Assembly (NCBI GenBank): GCA_030407315.1
Contig: JALQPE010000911.1
Location: 1-64,000 of the forward strand
DNA: 64,000 bases
Reading direction: 5' to 3'
From: Asparagopsis taxiformis
Taxonomy: Eukaryota > Rhodophyta > Florideophyceae > Bonnemaisoniales > Bonnemaisoniaceae
Positions 42,950-53,655 of the stretch are shown here, one piece after another. Both the position numbers and the translations under genes were made by a program. The notes under the pieces are model-generated. The model did no database searches. It was not told the origin of the DNA and saw only the letters and a list, made by a program, of their open reading frames with translations. Position 1 is the stretch's first letter; every line of letters starts with the position of its first letter.

Positions 42950-45268
42950 TTAATATTCGACGGTGTGGATGTGGTCCGTGAGGACGTCCTTCTCCGTCTT
43001 CAAGTAGATGTGGCCGCGCGTGGGCAGACCATAGACTAAATTCTGCTCCCACAGGAAGATCTCCTCACCTGAAGCCGACCCCGTAATGGTAAAGGTCACC
43101 GCGATCAACTAAGACGGAATAGGGTGGCACATAAAAGTGGTTAACGGGAACCTTCCACATGTCGGCGTCCGTATGGACCAGGCATACATGACTATAAGGT
43201 GCAGCTACTATAAAGAACCCATCGGATCCGCTCGACATCATGAAATAGGATGGGGATTGGGTAGGTCCGACTCCTCAAAATTGGGATTCTCAGAAGTCCG
43301 TGTGCCCATCCTGGTCCGCAGCCCCATCTGTTTTAAGAAGCAGCCGTAATCCTGTCTTCGGGAAAAAGACAGGATCCTCACCCTCCATTCCCAACTTCAA
43401 GAAATCCGCACAAACACCAAGAGCAAGCTCTGCCACCAACTTGTTCCTGTACATATCCAAATTCCCCTCCTCCAGCTTGTCGCACAATTCACACCGCGGC
43501 AGGGGGAGTCGCCCACGACCACCATCTATGCGGTCCTTCGCAGCACCCACGTTGTGGATGAAATGCCACGGCGAAGGATCAAAACCGGGCTTGGCGAAAT
43601 CTGGGGGCTCGTCCTGTGGTTTCCTGTCTTCATAATCAGAATCAGACTGCTGGGAGGGTTTCTGTGGCTTTTCAACCTCCTCAACCAGCTGGAACTGCCG
43701 AGAAAAGTGACTGAAGAGGTCATGCGTCGCACTACCAGCCGTGGACGACTGCAAGAGGCCTTCCACAACAACCACCCCCATGTTGTCCAGCAACGCCGCT
43801 TCACCGCAAAGTACTATTCCACCACCGAGTCCTCAGCACCTGGCGATGCAGCTGCCAGGAATGCTGCCGCCTTTATTTCCGCCCGCACCGTCTCTACCGT
43901 CGTAATTTCCATGTAGTACTTCATCGGGCTACCAGACGCAATTGCGTTAGGGAGAACGGCGGCCACATTCTCATCGACGATACTGTCGGGAATAGGATTT
44001 TCATGGGCGTCGTCGAACTGGAGAATCGGCTCCCGAGAACGTCCTCTGGAAGCCGACTTGGATTTCTTTGACGACGACTTTGATGAAGTCTCACTGAGCT
44101 TCCTCTTTTTGGTAGAGGGCTCGGGCGTCGCAGAAGCGGTTTCCCAGTTGCGCTTCCCGAGGATGGAGCTTTTACCCGCATCCTTGGGTGCGCTCTCCAG
44201 CTCGACGACCTGAATAGGGCTCGCACCACCCGCCGTCGCTGTTCCACCACGACCGGAACGACTCTCTTTCAGGCAGGTACTCCTTTTGGGCATCACTTTC
44301 CCAGAAGTTTCCACTCCGGACGATGCAGACACGACAGGGGCAGTGGCAGAAACAGAGGCAGCCTCGGAATAGCTGGAAGAATCTAATTGAGGTGGTACTA
44401 CCTCAATTGGATTCTTCAAAGGCAAAGGAATGGAGGATGAAGGGATGGTCAGGGAAATGGAAATGGAAGGGGAAGGGTTGGCGGAATCATGACCACATGT
44501 GACTGGGAGCGCAGCATGTGGGATGTGTGGGTCCACCACGTAAAATTGTTTCCGCATTTACATGTCGCGGTAGCCAGTTACGCGCAGGAGCATTTTCCTG
44601 GCGTCCTTTCAAAACACAGACTTCCGATTGGGAAAGATCTTCTCAAACTTGGAGCCATTGGGAGGGCCTTCCTTGGGATGTAAGTCCGCTCAGAACCCCT
44701 TCTTGGGCACCATCAGCGCAAAAACTTCGACAACGCGTGAGTGAATGTCGAAGCTCTTGCTCGGGTCACCCACGCTGGGAATGGAGCCATCCAGCATCCT
44801 CAACACATCCGAAACGTTCCAATACTCGGCCACCTCCTTCACGTACCCGAAGATTTCCAACAAACCAGCAATCCATTCCTGCCCAATGGTACCAACCGAG
44901 TTCGGTTTCAGCCCGGCCCACCAACGGCTACAAGTGTAGTACGCCGTCATCTCGAGGTTGACACAATTTTGGACGTCCGGAGCACCCCTAAACGATCCGT
45001 TGAACAACAATTTCACCGTACACCCAGCCAGATTCTCCGTCGAAGAGAACTGCACGAACTCTGGCCTGTTCGGAATAGTTTTCTGCAGCCAAATCCGTTT
45101 TCAAGAATTGCTCCATCGTTGCAGACTTCTTCAACCACTAGCCAACGACCTCTGATATTCACTTTGCGAGGTTCAACTTGCACTTCAGACGAACTATACT
45201 GGGCAATATTGATGCATGTCTCGCTTGCTGAAGGAGATTTACTCTTTTCCGCTACTTCTCCGCTATAG
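42950..45268 (-). pseudogene. ParB/2OG-Fe(II) dioxygenase module copy 3 (decayed mosaic, ParB core deleted)
   Basis: From upstream: 45158-45268 resembles the N-terminus of copy 2 (7276-7385); 45070-45150 resembles an internal piece of copy 2 (6341-6420); from 45060 downward the sequence follows copy 1 (LAGCTVKLLFNGSFRGAPDV, EWIAGLLEIFGYVKEVAEYW). The DGSHR region is absent. Then come the Pro/Ser linker (with an 18-bp-arm inverted duplication at 44376-44417 that adds in-frame residues), the Lys/Ser-rich basic stretch, the MKYYMEITTVETVRAE segment, LDNMGVVVVEGLLQSSTAGS and QDGHTDF (HxD iron ligands). Stops follow, but PPYSVLVDRGDLYHYGVGF (distal His) and PTRGHIYLK remain recognisable to a TAA at 42950. 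Clearly inactive. Confidence 0.75.
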
Positions 45269-45299
45269 TGCAGAATTATATTTCTCCGCCACTAAATTC

Positions 45300-47768
45300 A
45301 ACCATTAAGAAACCTTTCCTGGCTTTCATTCGATCCAATGAACTGTTTCACCACAATGATTTGTCCTATGCTCATTACTTTATGCACAATGATTGCTATT
45401 TCATCCGGGCTCGACCTACTCAATATCGTTTTGCTATCTTGTATCGCATTCCCTAAACACCAGCCTGGCCAAGACGTATCCACTTCCGTTTGTTACGCAG
45501 TGATGCTCTAAGCACTAATACTGAATCTGATTTTCTCATGCACGTAGTTCCTACTCGTATACTCTACCATATTCTCGGCCCTATTCACAAGGTGAAAACA
45601 CGATGTCTCGTTGAATCGTACTCGGTGTGATATCTTAAATTAGGATACATTTATATATTGCAATGCAGACTCACTGCTCGCTTGAAACATGAAAATTATA
45701 AAAATTCTTCGACACTGCTGTTTCCTAACCGCCACCATCCACGTGGCCCGCTTTGACTGCCTGCCAAGTGTACTCGGAGCATACAATGACGTTATCGATA
45801 TATACCATCCACATCATCACTGGAAGGGCGGACTCCTCGTCCAGGAAAGTGCGCCATTTTTCTTACTCTTCACCTCCGCCTGTCCTGTAGGCCCCATATG
45901 CTAGTGTTTTTCCTATATTTCTGTAGTGATGACGTCATTCTAGACAATAAAAGGCGGTAGAAGATACGATAATGTGCGCCTCCTCTGCCAGATCATGTGC
46001 TTCCAAGCGTAATTCGCAGCCTAGGTATCGTTTTTCTGGGCCTCCCATCGCACCGCTCTGTTTCAAATTCATCCCTCTATTGTTCTCCTACACGTCATTT
46101 CCGCCCGCAGAGTGCTACTTAAACAACAGATTCTGAAAATCCCTGTTTCCATCTTCATATCCGTCGGAAACAAAGCAACAACCCTGGCCGTGGAAGCCGT
46201 ATAGATCATCTAAACTGCTTCCAAAGCGTAAGTTTTAGATCATCAATACGGCTTCCAAGGCCAAAGTTGTTGCTTTGTCTCCGACGGATATGAACCATGA
46301 TGGTACGTTTCCACAACTCACGCCACTAACCCAGTTTTCTATTCGTTTTCTCTTTCTCAGGTTTCCAGTCGGTGAGTGTTCCACTTCTACTTTCATTTAT
46401 CTTTCTCTCTTACCACTTCTCCACTACTTTTCTTTTCTGCCTGTGAGTACATATCTCAATTTGGGATGCAATGGTATTTGTTAAGGTACGTTAGTCTCCT
46501 AATCACCATCAATTTCCCTCTCCAATTCAACGTCACTAACTTGTTTCCTTTCTCTACATCATTTTTTCTTCTTCTCTTCATTTCCTAGCTTATTCATGCA
46601 GCTCAATCAGTTGATAGATTTCTAGACTTTTCTAGTAGTTTTAGTTTTACTCGTCGGAATAGTGTTAGTTGTAGTAGCATTTTTAACATAGGGATTGTTT
46701 ATTCTCAATGTAGCCTGCGCAAATAAACAAATCCAGAGTGAAGCTTCCCATATCGCACCCTCTTAGATTGCTACCTATCCTACCGCGTATACCTCTCGCT
46801 AGCTCATAGTCACTACGAAATAAAAATTCCTAGCCGTACTATTCTGTCCATTCCCATATGAATACCGTCCATGCCCCATCCTCATAGCGCTAGAACTGCC
46901 TTCCTCTACCCCGGAAAGATGCCCACGACAGCGTGACGCTCCATCTCATCCACCACTCCCAGACACCGAATTTTACTATATCAGGACACTACTTTTACTG
47001 TCTCCAGGTGCTGCCCAGGGCAGCACGAAATACTGTCTCCAGGTGCTGCCCAGGGCAGCACAAAGTACTGTCTCCAGGTGCTGCCCAGGGCAGCACGAAA
47101 TACTGTCTACAGGTGCTGCCCAGGGCAGCACAAAGTACTGTCTACAGGTACTGCCCAGGGCAGCACAAAGTACTGTCTACAGGTACTGCCCAGGGCAGCA
47201 CAAAGTACTGTCTACAGGTACTGCCCAGGGCAGCACAAAGTACTGTCTACAGGTACTGCCCAGGGCAGCACAAAGTACTGTCTACAGGTACTGCCCAGGG
47301 CAGCACAAAGTACTGTCTACAGGTACTGCCCAGGACAGTGAAAATCACTGTCTCCAGGTACTGCCCAGGACAGTGAAAATCACTGTCTCCAGGTACTGCC
47401 CAGGACAGTGCACCGTGTTGGTTCCATCTATTGTCCCAGGCAGCGTATTTCACTATCCGGCCATGTTGCCTTGGCCAATACAAAACACTATCCGCCAACA
47501 CTGCCCAGTACAGTAAATTACATCATATCCAACTATTGAATAAATCATTAATTTTTACTGTCTCCATTCACTGCCTCAGACAGTACTGTGAGACAGTGTT
47601 TTTTACTGTCTGCAGACAGTGTTCCGTACTGTCTGCCAGACAGTGCAAATCACTGTCTCCAAGTGTGGCATTAATTTTCATTTGCCGCATAGTGATTTTT
47701 ACTGTCTCAGACAGTAAAAATCACTGTCTCGCAGTACTGTCTGAGGCCCCCTTTTCAACACCGTAGTG
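45300..47768. other. Non-coding right terminal region of element B
   Basis: Homologous to 12600-15011. Includes the hairpin with arms 46155-46197 and 46251-46293, the 35-bp array, isolated ACTGTC repeats and the terminal repeat 47756-47768. Confidence 0.85.
46997..47416. repeat. Subterminal 35-bp tandem array, element B (12 units)
   Basis: Twelve units, 35-bp period, same consensus as 14311-14660. Six central units are nearly identical (ACTGTCTACAGGTACTGCCC...), suggesting recent expansion or homogenisation. Confidence 0.9.
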
Positions 47769-47782
47769 TGGTAGGGGGGACC

Positions 47783-48270
47783 TGTTGGAACGAATTGGTC
47801 GCTTACCGAGCGTTTATTGAATCTGCGAGCTCACTACATTATTTGTATTCTCGCCGAGGTGCGCCGGCGGTGCTAAGGACAGCCTGTTCATGGCTGCTCC
47901 AGACAGACTGTCACTGACAGTCTGTCCTAGCAAGCACCCGCTGCCAATCTGGTACACGTGGGCTTCTCTATCATATCATCCACACGTGTACACTTATCAT
48001 AACATTTTCCCTCTGCCATGATGGCAACCCATCCTGGCATTTCTAATTACTAATTGAAAGTATGAGAAACAAATTGAAACTTCGGACGCTATTATCTCCA
48101 TGAAGAAAGGTCGTAGAAGCTTCGGAGAAGTTGCTACCCTACTAATTCGGGCACGCTGAACACGATGAGATAGGTTTCGGAGCGCCTAGAGCACTCTTTC
48201 TAGGAGGAATCGAGGGTCAAAGTTTTCTCACGTAATTGAGCCCCTCAGGGCCAATTCCAGTGCTCCAACA
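47783..48270 (-). repeat. 3' LTR of copia
   Basis: TGTTGGAACG...GTGCTCCAACA. Contains a hairpin GACAGACTGTCA-c-TGACAGTCTGTC. On the minus strand a purine tract (GGTCAAAGAGGGGGAG, 48271-48286) precedes it directly. Confidence 0.95.
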
Positions 48271-50286
48271 CTCCCCCTCTTTGACCTTCTCGATTAATGA
48301 TCTGGTAGTTACCCCCATAAGTTCACGAAGCTTGACGAACTGAATCCTTTGCAGAGGCTTAGTGAGGACATCCGCTACCATATCGGATGTTGGACAGTAG
48401 TCGATATCGAACATCCCTTCGAGGAGGCAATCGCGGACAAAGTGGTACCGAATGTCGATATGCTTCGTGCGGGTTCCAGAAGCATCGTTCCTAACCATTT
48501 TGATAGATCCTTGATTATCCACATTGATGAGGATAGGATCTGCAGGATTTGTACCGCTGCTGAAACCAACGATGTTTCTCAGCCAGATTGCCTCCTTCAC
48601 TGCTGCACTGAGAGCCATGTATTCGGCTTCTGAGGAAGACTGGGCTACACAGCCTTGCTTACGAGACTTCCAGCTCACCGCTCCTCCAGCCATCTTGAAG
48701 ACATAGCCACTAGTCGACTTCCGGTTGATAGTACAACCGCCCCAGTCCGAGTCGCTGTACCCGACTGGTGCAAGTGTTGCTGTAGCTCTGTACATCACGC
48801 CAAAGTCCCGTGTACCAGCGATGTAGCGTAGGACACGTTTAACGGCTACCTAGAGAGCTTTTGTCGGGGCCTCAACGAACTGTGCAAGTCTCCCAACGGC
48901 AAATGTGATGTCAGGGCGAGTTCCCACCGCTAGGTACATCAGGCTACCAATTGCTCTGCGATAGAGCGTAGAGTCGATGGGCTCAGTTTCTGTATCCCCG
49001 ACAGAGATCTGAGCTTGCATTGGCGTAACAGCCGGACTTGCGTTTTCCATTCCAAACCGTTCCAATACCTTCTCAGCGTAGCGGGACTGATTCAAGTGTA
49101 GCAGTCCTTTGGAGGTGTTGCGCGCAATCTCTAGGCCAAGACATACCCGAGCTCTACCACAATCCTTCATCTCGAAACGCTTACTGAACTCTGCTTTCAG
49201 CTCATCCAACATATCTCTACTGCTTGAAGCAAGAAGAATATCGTCGACGTATAGTGCAATGATGATCATAGAGTCGTCACGATACCTGACGTAGAAACAT
49301 GGATCGTACGGAGAGCTCTGGAAGTCGAGCTGTGAAATGAGAAAGTCATCGATCTTAGCATGCCACTGCCTCGGAGCTTGTTTGAGTCCGTATAGAGCCT
49401 TTTGCAGTTTGCAGACATGGTCTGGATGCTTCGAGTCGACGAATCTCTCCGGCTGCTCCATGAATATGTCCTGCTCGAGATCTCCGTAGAGGAAGGCTGT
49501 TTTGACGTCCATTTGATCGCAGTGCAAATCGTGGTGGACAGTGAGCGCAAAGAACATGCGAAGAGTACAGAACTGGACAACGGGGGCATAAGTCTCGGCG
49601 TAGTCGATGCCGTACTTCTGCTGGAATCCTCGAGTTACGAGTCGAGCTTTGTGTTTGATCGAGTGCTCACCAGTTTCACTGACAACATCTTTGCGTTTGA
49701 AGACCCACTTCGAAGTGAGGAGGTTGAGAGCTTCATTGCGGGGGACCAGAATCCAGGTGCCATTTGCTTCGAGGGAATCCATCTCGGACTGAATGGCCTC
49801 AATCCAGAGATCTTTCTCCTCCCCCTTGGTCACCTCAGTGAAGGTAAGAAGATGTTCCGGAGTGGTATCAGCAGTAGTGGAGACAAGGGCAGTTGTTTTC
49901 CACCACTCACCCGGAGGTTTACGAGATCGAGAAGATTTACGCGGAGCGTTAAGGAGAGACTCATCAGTAGATGCTGAGGGAGTTGGTGGAGGAGATTGAG
50001 GTTGTGGAGCGTTGGTGTCAGAGTCAGAGTCCGAATGGGATGGAGGAGGAGTATCCTGTTTGATAGAGAGACCAGACTTGCCGTCTCCATCCCATGGCTC
50101 AGTATTGGACTCAGAAGCAGCATCAACGCCGTTGTAGTCTGTATCAGAAGATGGCAAACGCTTCTTTTGCAGCTCGTCGAACACTACGTCTCGCGACAAA
50201 ACTACCTTTTCATTTGCTGTGTCCCATAGTTTGTAGGCTTTCTGGGAGCTTGCGTATCCAAGCATAATTGCTTCCTTTGCCCGCAA
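48217..50286 (-). pseudogene. pol: Copia Pol, reverse transcriptase and RNase H (one in-frame stop)
   Basis: Single frame from about 50286 to 48217 broken by TAG at 48847-48849, where related elements have Trp (KAL-W-VAVKRVLRYIAG). Reverse transcriptase: KWVFKRKDV, DVKTAFLYGDLEQDIFMEQP, YGLKQAPRQW and catalytic YVDDILLASS. RNase H: YSDSDWGGCTINRKSTSGY, SSSEAEYMAL and KHIDIRYHFVRD. The frame runs some 50 bases into the 3' LTR before its stop. The upstream link to integrase is lost in a frameshift caused by a 12-13 bp tandem duplication near 50305-50333 (TATCAGGCGTTT twice). Confidence 0.92.
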
Positions 50287-50308
50287 ATCAAGGGTCTAAA
50301 GAAGTTTA

Positions 50309-51679
50309 TCAGGCGTTTATCAGGCGTTTTGTACCAGCATCTACTTCCGAACGTTCGCATATGAGCAATACTCGGTTTCCTACCATACCAGATCTCATGT
50401 TGCTGTGATGGAGCATGGCACGAATTTGATCTTTGAGGGTTCTGTTCATTCTCTCTGCCACACCATTCTGTTGCGGAGTGTATGCACAGGTGGTCTGACG
50501 TTTGATGCCTTTGCTGTCGAAGAAGGAGGTAAAGTCGTTTGAGAAGAACTCTCCCCCTCCATCCGAACGTAGTTGGCGGAGTGTACAACCAGTTTGCATT
50601 TCAGCCATGCGCAGGAATCTCTGGAAGGAGTCGAAGCAGTCGGACTTACGGTGAAGCGGGTATACCGTTAGCCATCGGGACTTGTCATCAACAAACGTCA
50701 CAAAGTATCGAGCTCCCCCTTTCGAGAGTACTTCCATCGGCCCTGCCAGATCTGTGTGAACCAACTGGAGTAGCTCAGATGCTCTCGTTTCGGAGAGCTT
50801 TGGAATAGCTGCTCGGGGCATTTTGCCGGTTATGCATCCTTCACATGGGGCACCTGCATCTGATTTCTGAGATTTGATTCGGAGGCCCTTCACAGCAGAT
50901 AGCTGTTCCATGCGTGAGATACCGGATTTGTTGACATGCCCGAGCCGCTCGTGCCAGAGCTGTAGCGAGGCCACACAGGCTGTTTGCTGCACATGATCTT
51001 TTGGGGCCTCTGACGAGAAGAGATCAATGGCATAGAGTCCCTTGCTTCTCCGTCCAGTGGCTATCGGTTTGTTGTTCTGATTCAGGATGACTGTATTGTT
51101 GTTGAACTGCACCGATATGCCTCGAGTAGTGAGGGTGCTGACGGAGATGAGAGAAAATACAAAAGAGGAAACGTGGAGGACGTCACGAAGTATGCACTGT
51201 TTTATTTCCCCATATAGAGAGATCATTAAACGAACATCACCACGGCCGACTGCCATTGAGGTAGACTTATCTCCCAGAGTTACGGAGAACGGTGTTATTC
51301 CCTTATAGGAAACAAACACGGAGCGATCAAAGGTCATGTGAGAGGTGGCAGCAGAGTCTATGTACCAAGTTGATGTATGAAGAGATCCAGGCGTAGTTGA
51401 CATGAGGCAAACATACTCTTTCTCTTCATCATTATGGAAAGTAGACGCGGAAACCGTGTTTGATGGAGGATTGCCTTCTGAATCGGTGAGAGTAACCATG
51501 GCAGAAGGTTTGGACCTTGCAGGCCGAGAGCTGGATGGACGGCCATACTTTTGCCAGCAATACGGTTCAGTGTGGTTGGTACGACCGCAATGAGTGCATT
51601 TCTTTCGGTTACTGCCGGGCTGTTTCCCAGACCTAGATAATAATGCAGCCGAGTCAGAAGAAGAGCTTCCAGGTTTCAA
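50309..51679 (-). pseudogene. pol: Copia Pol, zinc knuckle, protease and integrase
   Basis: Starts in the -1 frame relative to gag, overlapping its stop (TCTATTTGA), so expression would need frameshifting unless this is a mutation. CCHC knuckle CTHCGRTNHTEPYC near residue 28; protease DSAATSHM (the usual copia motif is DSGATxH) near residue 108; GAG-pre-integrase/zinc finger with LWHERLGHVN and CEGC; integrase D,D,E in VHTDLAGP, LRSDGGGEF and NGVAERMNRTLKD. The integrase C-terminal segment continues in another frame (GRKPSIAHMRTFGSR, near 50380). Confidence 0.92.
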
Positions 51680-52263
51680 ATAGAAGCTCTACGTTCCTCC
51701 TGAAGAAGGAGACTCCGGACTTTGTCGAAAGTGAATGTAGGGTCCTCATCACCTATAGCATCAAGAGCAGTAATGAATGTCTGGAAGGAAGAAGGAAGAC
51801 CATTGAGGACAGCCATAGCCATTTCCTTGTCGTCGATGATCACGCCCATAGAGCTGAGAACCGAGGCCATCTGTCGAACACGATTGATGTAGACGAGCAT
51901 CTGTTCACCGGACTTCATAGTGGCAGTATAGAAATCACGCCTTGCAGCTAGTTTGTTTAGGAGAGTGTGCCTTTGGTGCACGTTACAGATCTCCTGCCAC
52001 ATTTCCAGAGCAGTAGTGGTGTGTGAGACGTTCTTGAGCATCTCATCAGACAACGTGATCCCGATGGTCATCCGAGCAGTCTTATCTTTGCGAAGCCACT
52101 TGGACAGTGCTTCCTGGTCTGCAGGGCGTGGAGGACGTAGGTCAGGATCGATCATTTCGTCCACCTCGCGGTGTCCGAGGATGAGCTCCATCTTTTGCTT
52201 CCATGAGTGGAAGTTGGAGTAGTCCAGCTTTTCAATGCGAATGCCGGATGAAGTGCTCTCCAT
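51676..52263 (-). CDS. gag: Copia Gag
   Basis: ATG at 52263, 195 codons. UBN2/copia-type Gag: KLDYSNFHSWKQKMELIL at the start, EMWQEICNVHQ, AVLNGLPSSFQTFITAL. The CCHC knuckle usually at the Gag C-terminus lies just downstream in the next frame, so a one-base shift may have split an original gag-pol ORF. Confidence 0.9.
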   Translation of the reverse strand: MESTSSGIRIEKLDYSNFHSWKQKMELILGHREVDEMIDPDLRPPRPADQEALSKWLRKDKTARMTIGITLSDEMLKNVSHTTTALEMWQEICNVHQRHTLLNKLAARRDFYTATMKSGEQMLVYINRVRQMASVLSSMGVIIDDKEMAMAVLNGLPSSFQTFITALDAIGDEDPTFTFDKVRSLLLQEERRASI

Positions 52264-52446
52264 GGCTCTGCAGTAAGTCTTATCTGTTCGACCCTTCCCA
52301 AGTGGACAACCGATAGTCGTCTAGGGCCAAGCTGGGATCTATAGGATAGAGACTTTTAGCTAAGAGCAAGATGAGTGGAGAACAAGAAACAAGGTTTATC
52401 AAGGAGAAATCAGCTAGATTTCTAGTGTGTCTAGAGAAGAGGAGTA

Positions 52447-52865
52447 CTACTTATCGGAGGAGGAGGAAGCCCTAGAGGCTTTAGCGGCTTTGAGAGTCTT
52501 TTCGATGGCACGGTGGCGGCTACCGCGGAGGTGGTTGTCGAACTCGCTCTGGGTGCGAACGATGACACCGCAGGGCTTGCAGACCTTGAGACCACCTTCC
52601 TTGAGGCGTTCGATAGTCTTCTTATGTCTAGAGCCGCTGAAGTGTGCGACTCTAGACTCGGCGGAGTTGAGAAAGACGTTGCAGTGATGGCACCTCGAGC
52701 GGTTTGCCTTCTTGTGAGCGGCGTACTTCTTCTTGTTATCCCTCCTTTCGGCGATGCTGTAGGCTTTGCGGAAGACCCGGTCTTGAAGAGACTCCCCCTC
52801 GCGACGAAGCCTGGGAGGCTGCTCGTCGTTGCGCGGTTCCACGCGGTCTTCGTCACTGCTAGACA
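52447..52865 (-). CDS. Two-finger U1/matrin-type C2H2 zinc-finger protein inside the copia leader (start codon made by splicing)
   Basis: About 139 residues. Two fingers of the U1-like C-x2-C-x12-H-x5-H type: CHHCNVFLNSAESRVAHFSG... and CKPCGVIVRTQSEFDNHLRG..., each followed by a basic helix; the tail is Ser/Lys-rich. Such fingers often bind double-stranded RNA or splicing RNAs. The open frame has no ATG of its own. An intron with GTAAGT donor (52957-52962) and TCTCTCTGCAG acceptor (ending 52866) joins CCACAA to TGTCTAGC, creating the ATG (A at 52963, TG at 52865-52864). The gene lies between the copia primer-binding site and gag, on the same strand, inside the target duplications, so it moved with the element or was inserted later. 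Confidence 0.75.
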
Positions 52866-52962
52866 CTGCAGAGAGAAGAGAACAAGAGAGTTAGAAGTTA
52901 TACCGATCAATACTAAGGTCTAAACCTTGAAATAGACCGAAAGGTGAAAGGTATAAACTTAC
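52866..52962 (-). other. Intron of the zinc-finger gene
   Basis: 97 nt, GTAAGT...pyrimidine-rich...GCAG on the minus strand. The exon upstream (52963 upward) appears to be untranslated. Retention of an intron in the sense orientation of a retrotransposon is unexpected. Confidence 0.65.
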
Positions 52963-53141
52963 TTGTGGATAGAGTTGATGAGAAAACCAAACGTCCGATG
53001 AGTTTATTCGGTGATATGTAAAGGCTATAACGCTATACCGATCAGGACAAGGTCACTGTCTTACAAGAGCAGGACCGAGTTGAGAAAGGTATAGACTAGC
53101 CAATATAAAAGAAAAGGTCGATTCCACTAATTGGGCCTTGA

Positions 53142-53260
53142 GTGGCCCGGTAGCCGAGTCGGTTGGACGGTCCACGGAGATGTACAGAGCCTTGGTTCGA
53201 GTCCCAGCAGCGACGCTGGCCAAACTTTTTCCTTCGCACGCGAACCCCAGATAGAAGAAT
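53142..53260 (+). repeat. tRNA-derived SINE-like sequence
   Basis: A-box TAGCCGAGTCGG (about 53153) and B-box GGTTCGAGTCCC (about 53197) with correct order and spacing, and a D-arm that pairs (GCCG/CGGT). The anticodon and acceptor stems do not pair, so it is not a functional tRNA. It lies antisense to copia in its leader. Confidence 0.55.
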
Positions 53261-53635
53261 GATGTCACCTGATGACGATGACCAAGAGACGGATGGCAAG
53301 ATGACAGAGTGTCAGTGTGACACAGTGTGGATGACAGGATGTCAGTGACATGATGACATAGTGTCGGCGCGGAGCGGCGACAGACGTGCGGCGCGGCGAG
53401 AGGTGCGCGGCGGCGACAGAGGTGCGCGGTGGCCGAGGAAGAACGCGGTGATCGCCGCGGGAGCGTGGAGGAGACGCTCAGCAAGACCGCGGAAGCGCGG
53501 GAAGGCGCAGAACGGAAGAAAAGCGCGCAAACGAAGAGAAGAGAAAACGGGGCGAGAACGAGACGAAATAGGTAAGAGAACGCCGACGCAAACGACGCAC
53601 TTACCGAAGCGCTAGAGAATAAGAAACGACCTACG

Positions 53636-53655
53636 AGCGCGCTGGGCCCATAACC
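53636..53655 (-). promoter_or_regulatory. Copia primer-binding site matching an initiator tRNA-Met fragment
   Basis: The plus strand next to the 5' LTR reads AGCGCGCTGGGCCCATAACC, which I recognise as the anticodon-arm region of eukaryotic initiator tRNA-Met, not its 3' end. Drosophila copia is known to use a cleaved initiator tRNA-Met in this way. Confidence 0.8.

Larger units (their letters stand above)
31605..47768. mobile_element. CACTA-like giant transposon, element B (16.2 kb, non-autonomous, carries gene fragments)
   Basis: Terminal inverted repeats CACTACGGTGTTG (31605-31617) and CAACACCGTAGTG (47756-47768), flanked by TG on both sides (31603-31604, 47769-47770). Both ends are rich in GACAGT/ACTGTC inverted repeats. 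It contains fragments of an SSB gene, a Sel1-repeat gene and an LPMO-like gene, four palindrome arrays (37495-42532), a decayed ParB/dioxygenase module (42950-45268) and a right terminal region shared with element A. No transposase is recognisable inside, so B probably moved with enzymes from an A-like relative. Confidence 0.85.

Noticed and set aside
53142..53260. Functional tRNA gene
   Set aside because: A and B boxes are good, but the acceptor and anticodon stems do not pair, so it is better called a tRNA-derived SINE.
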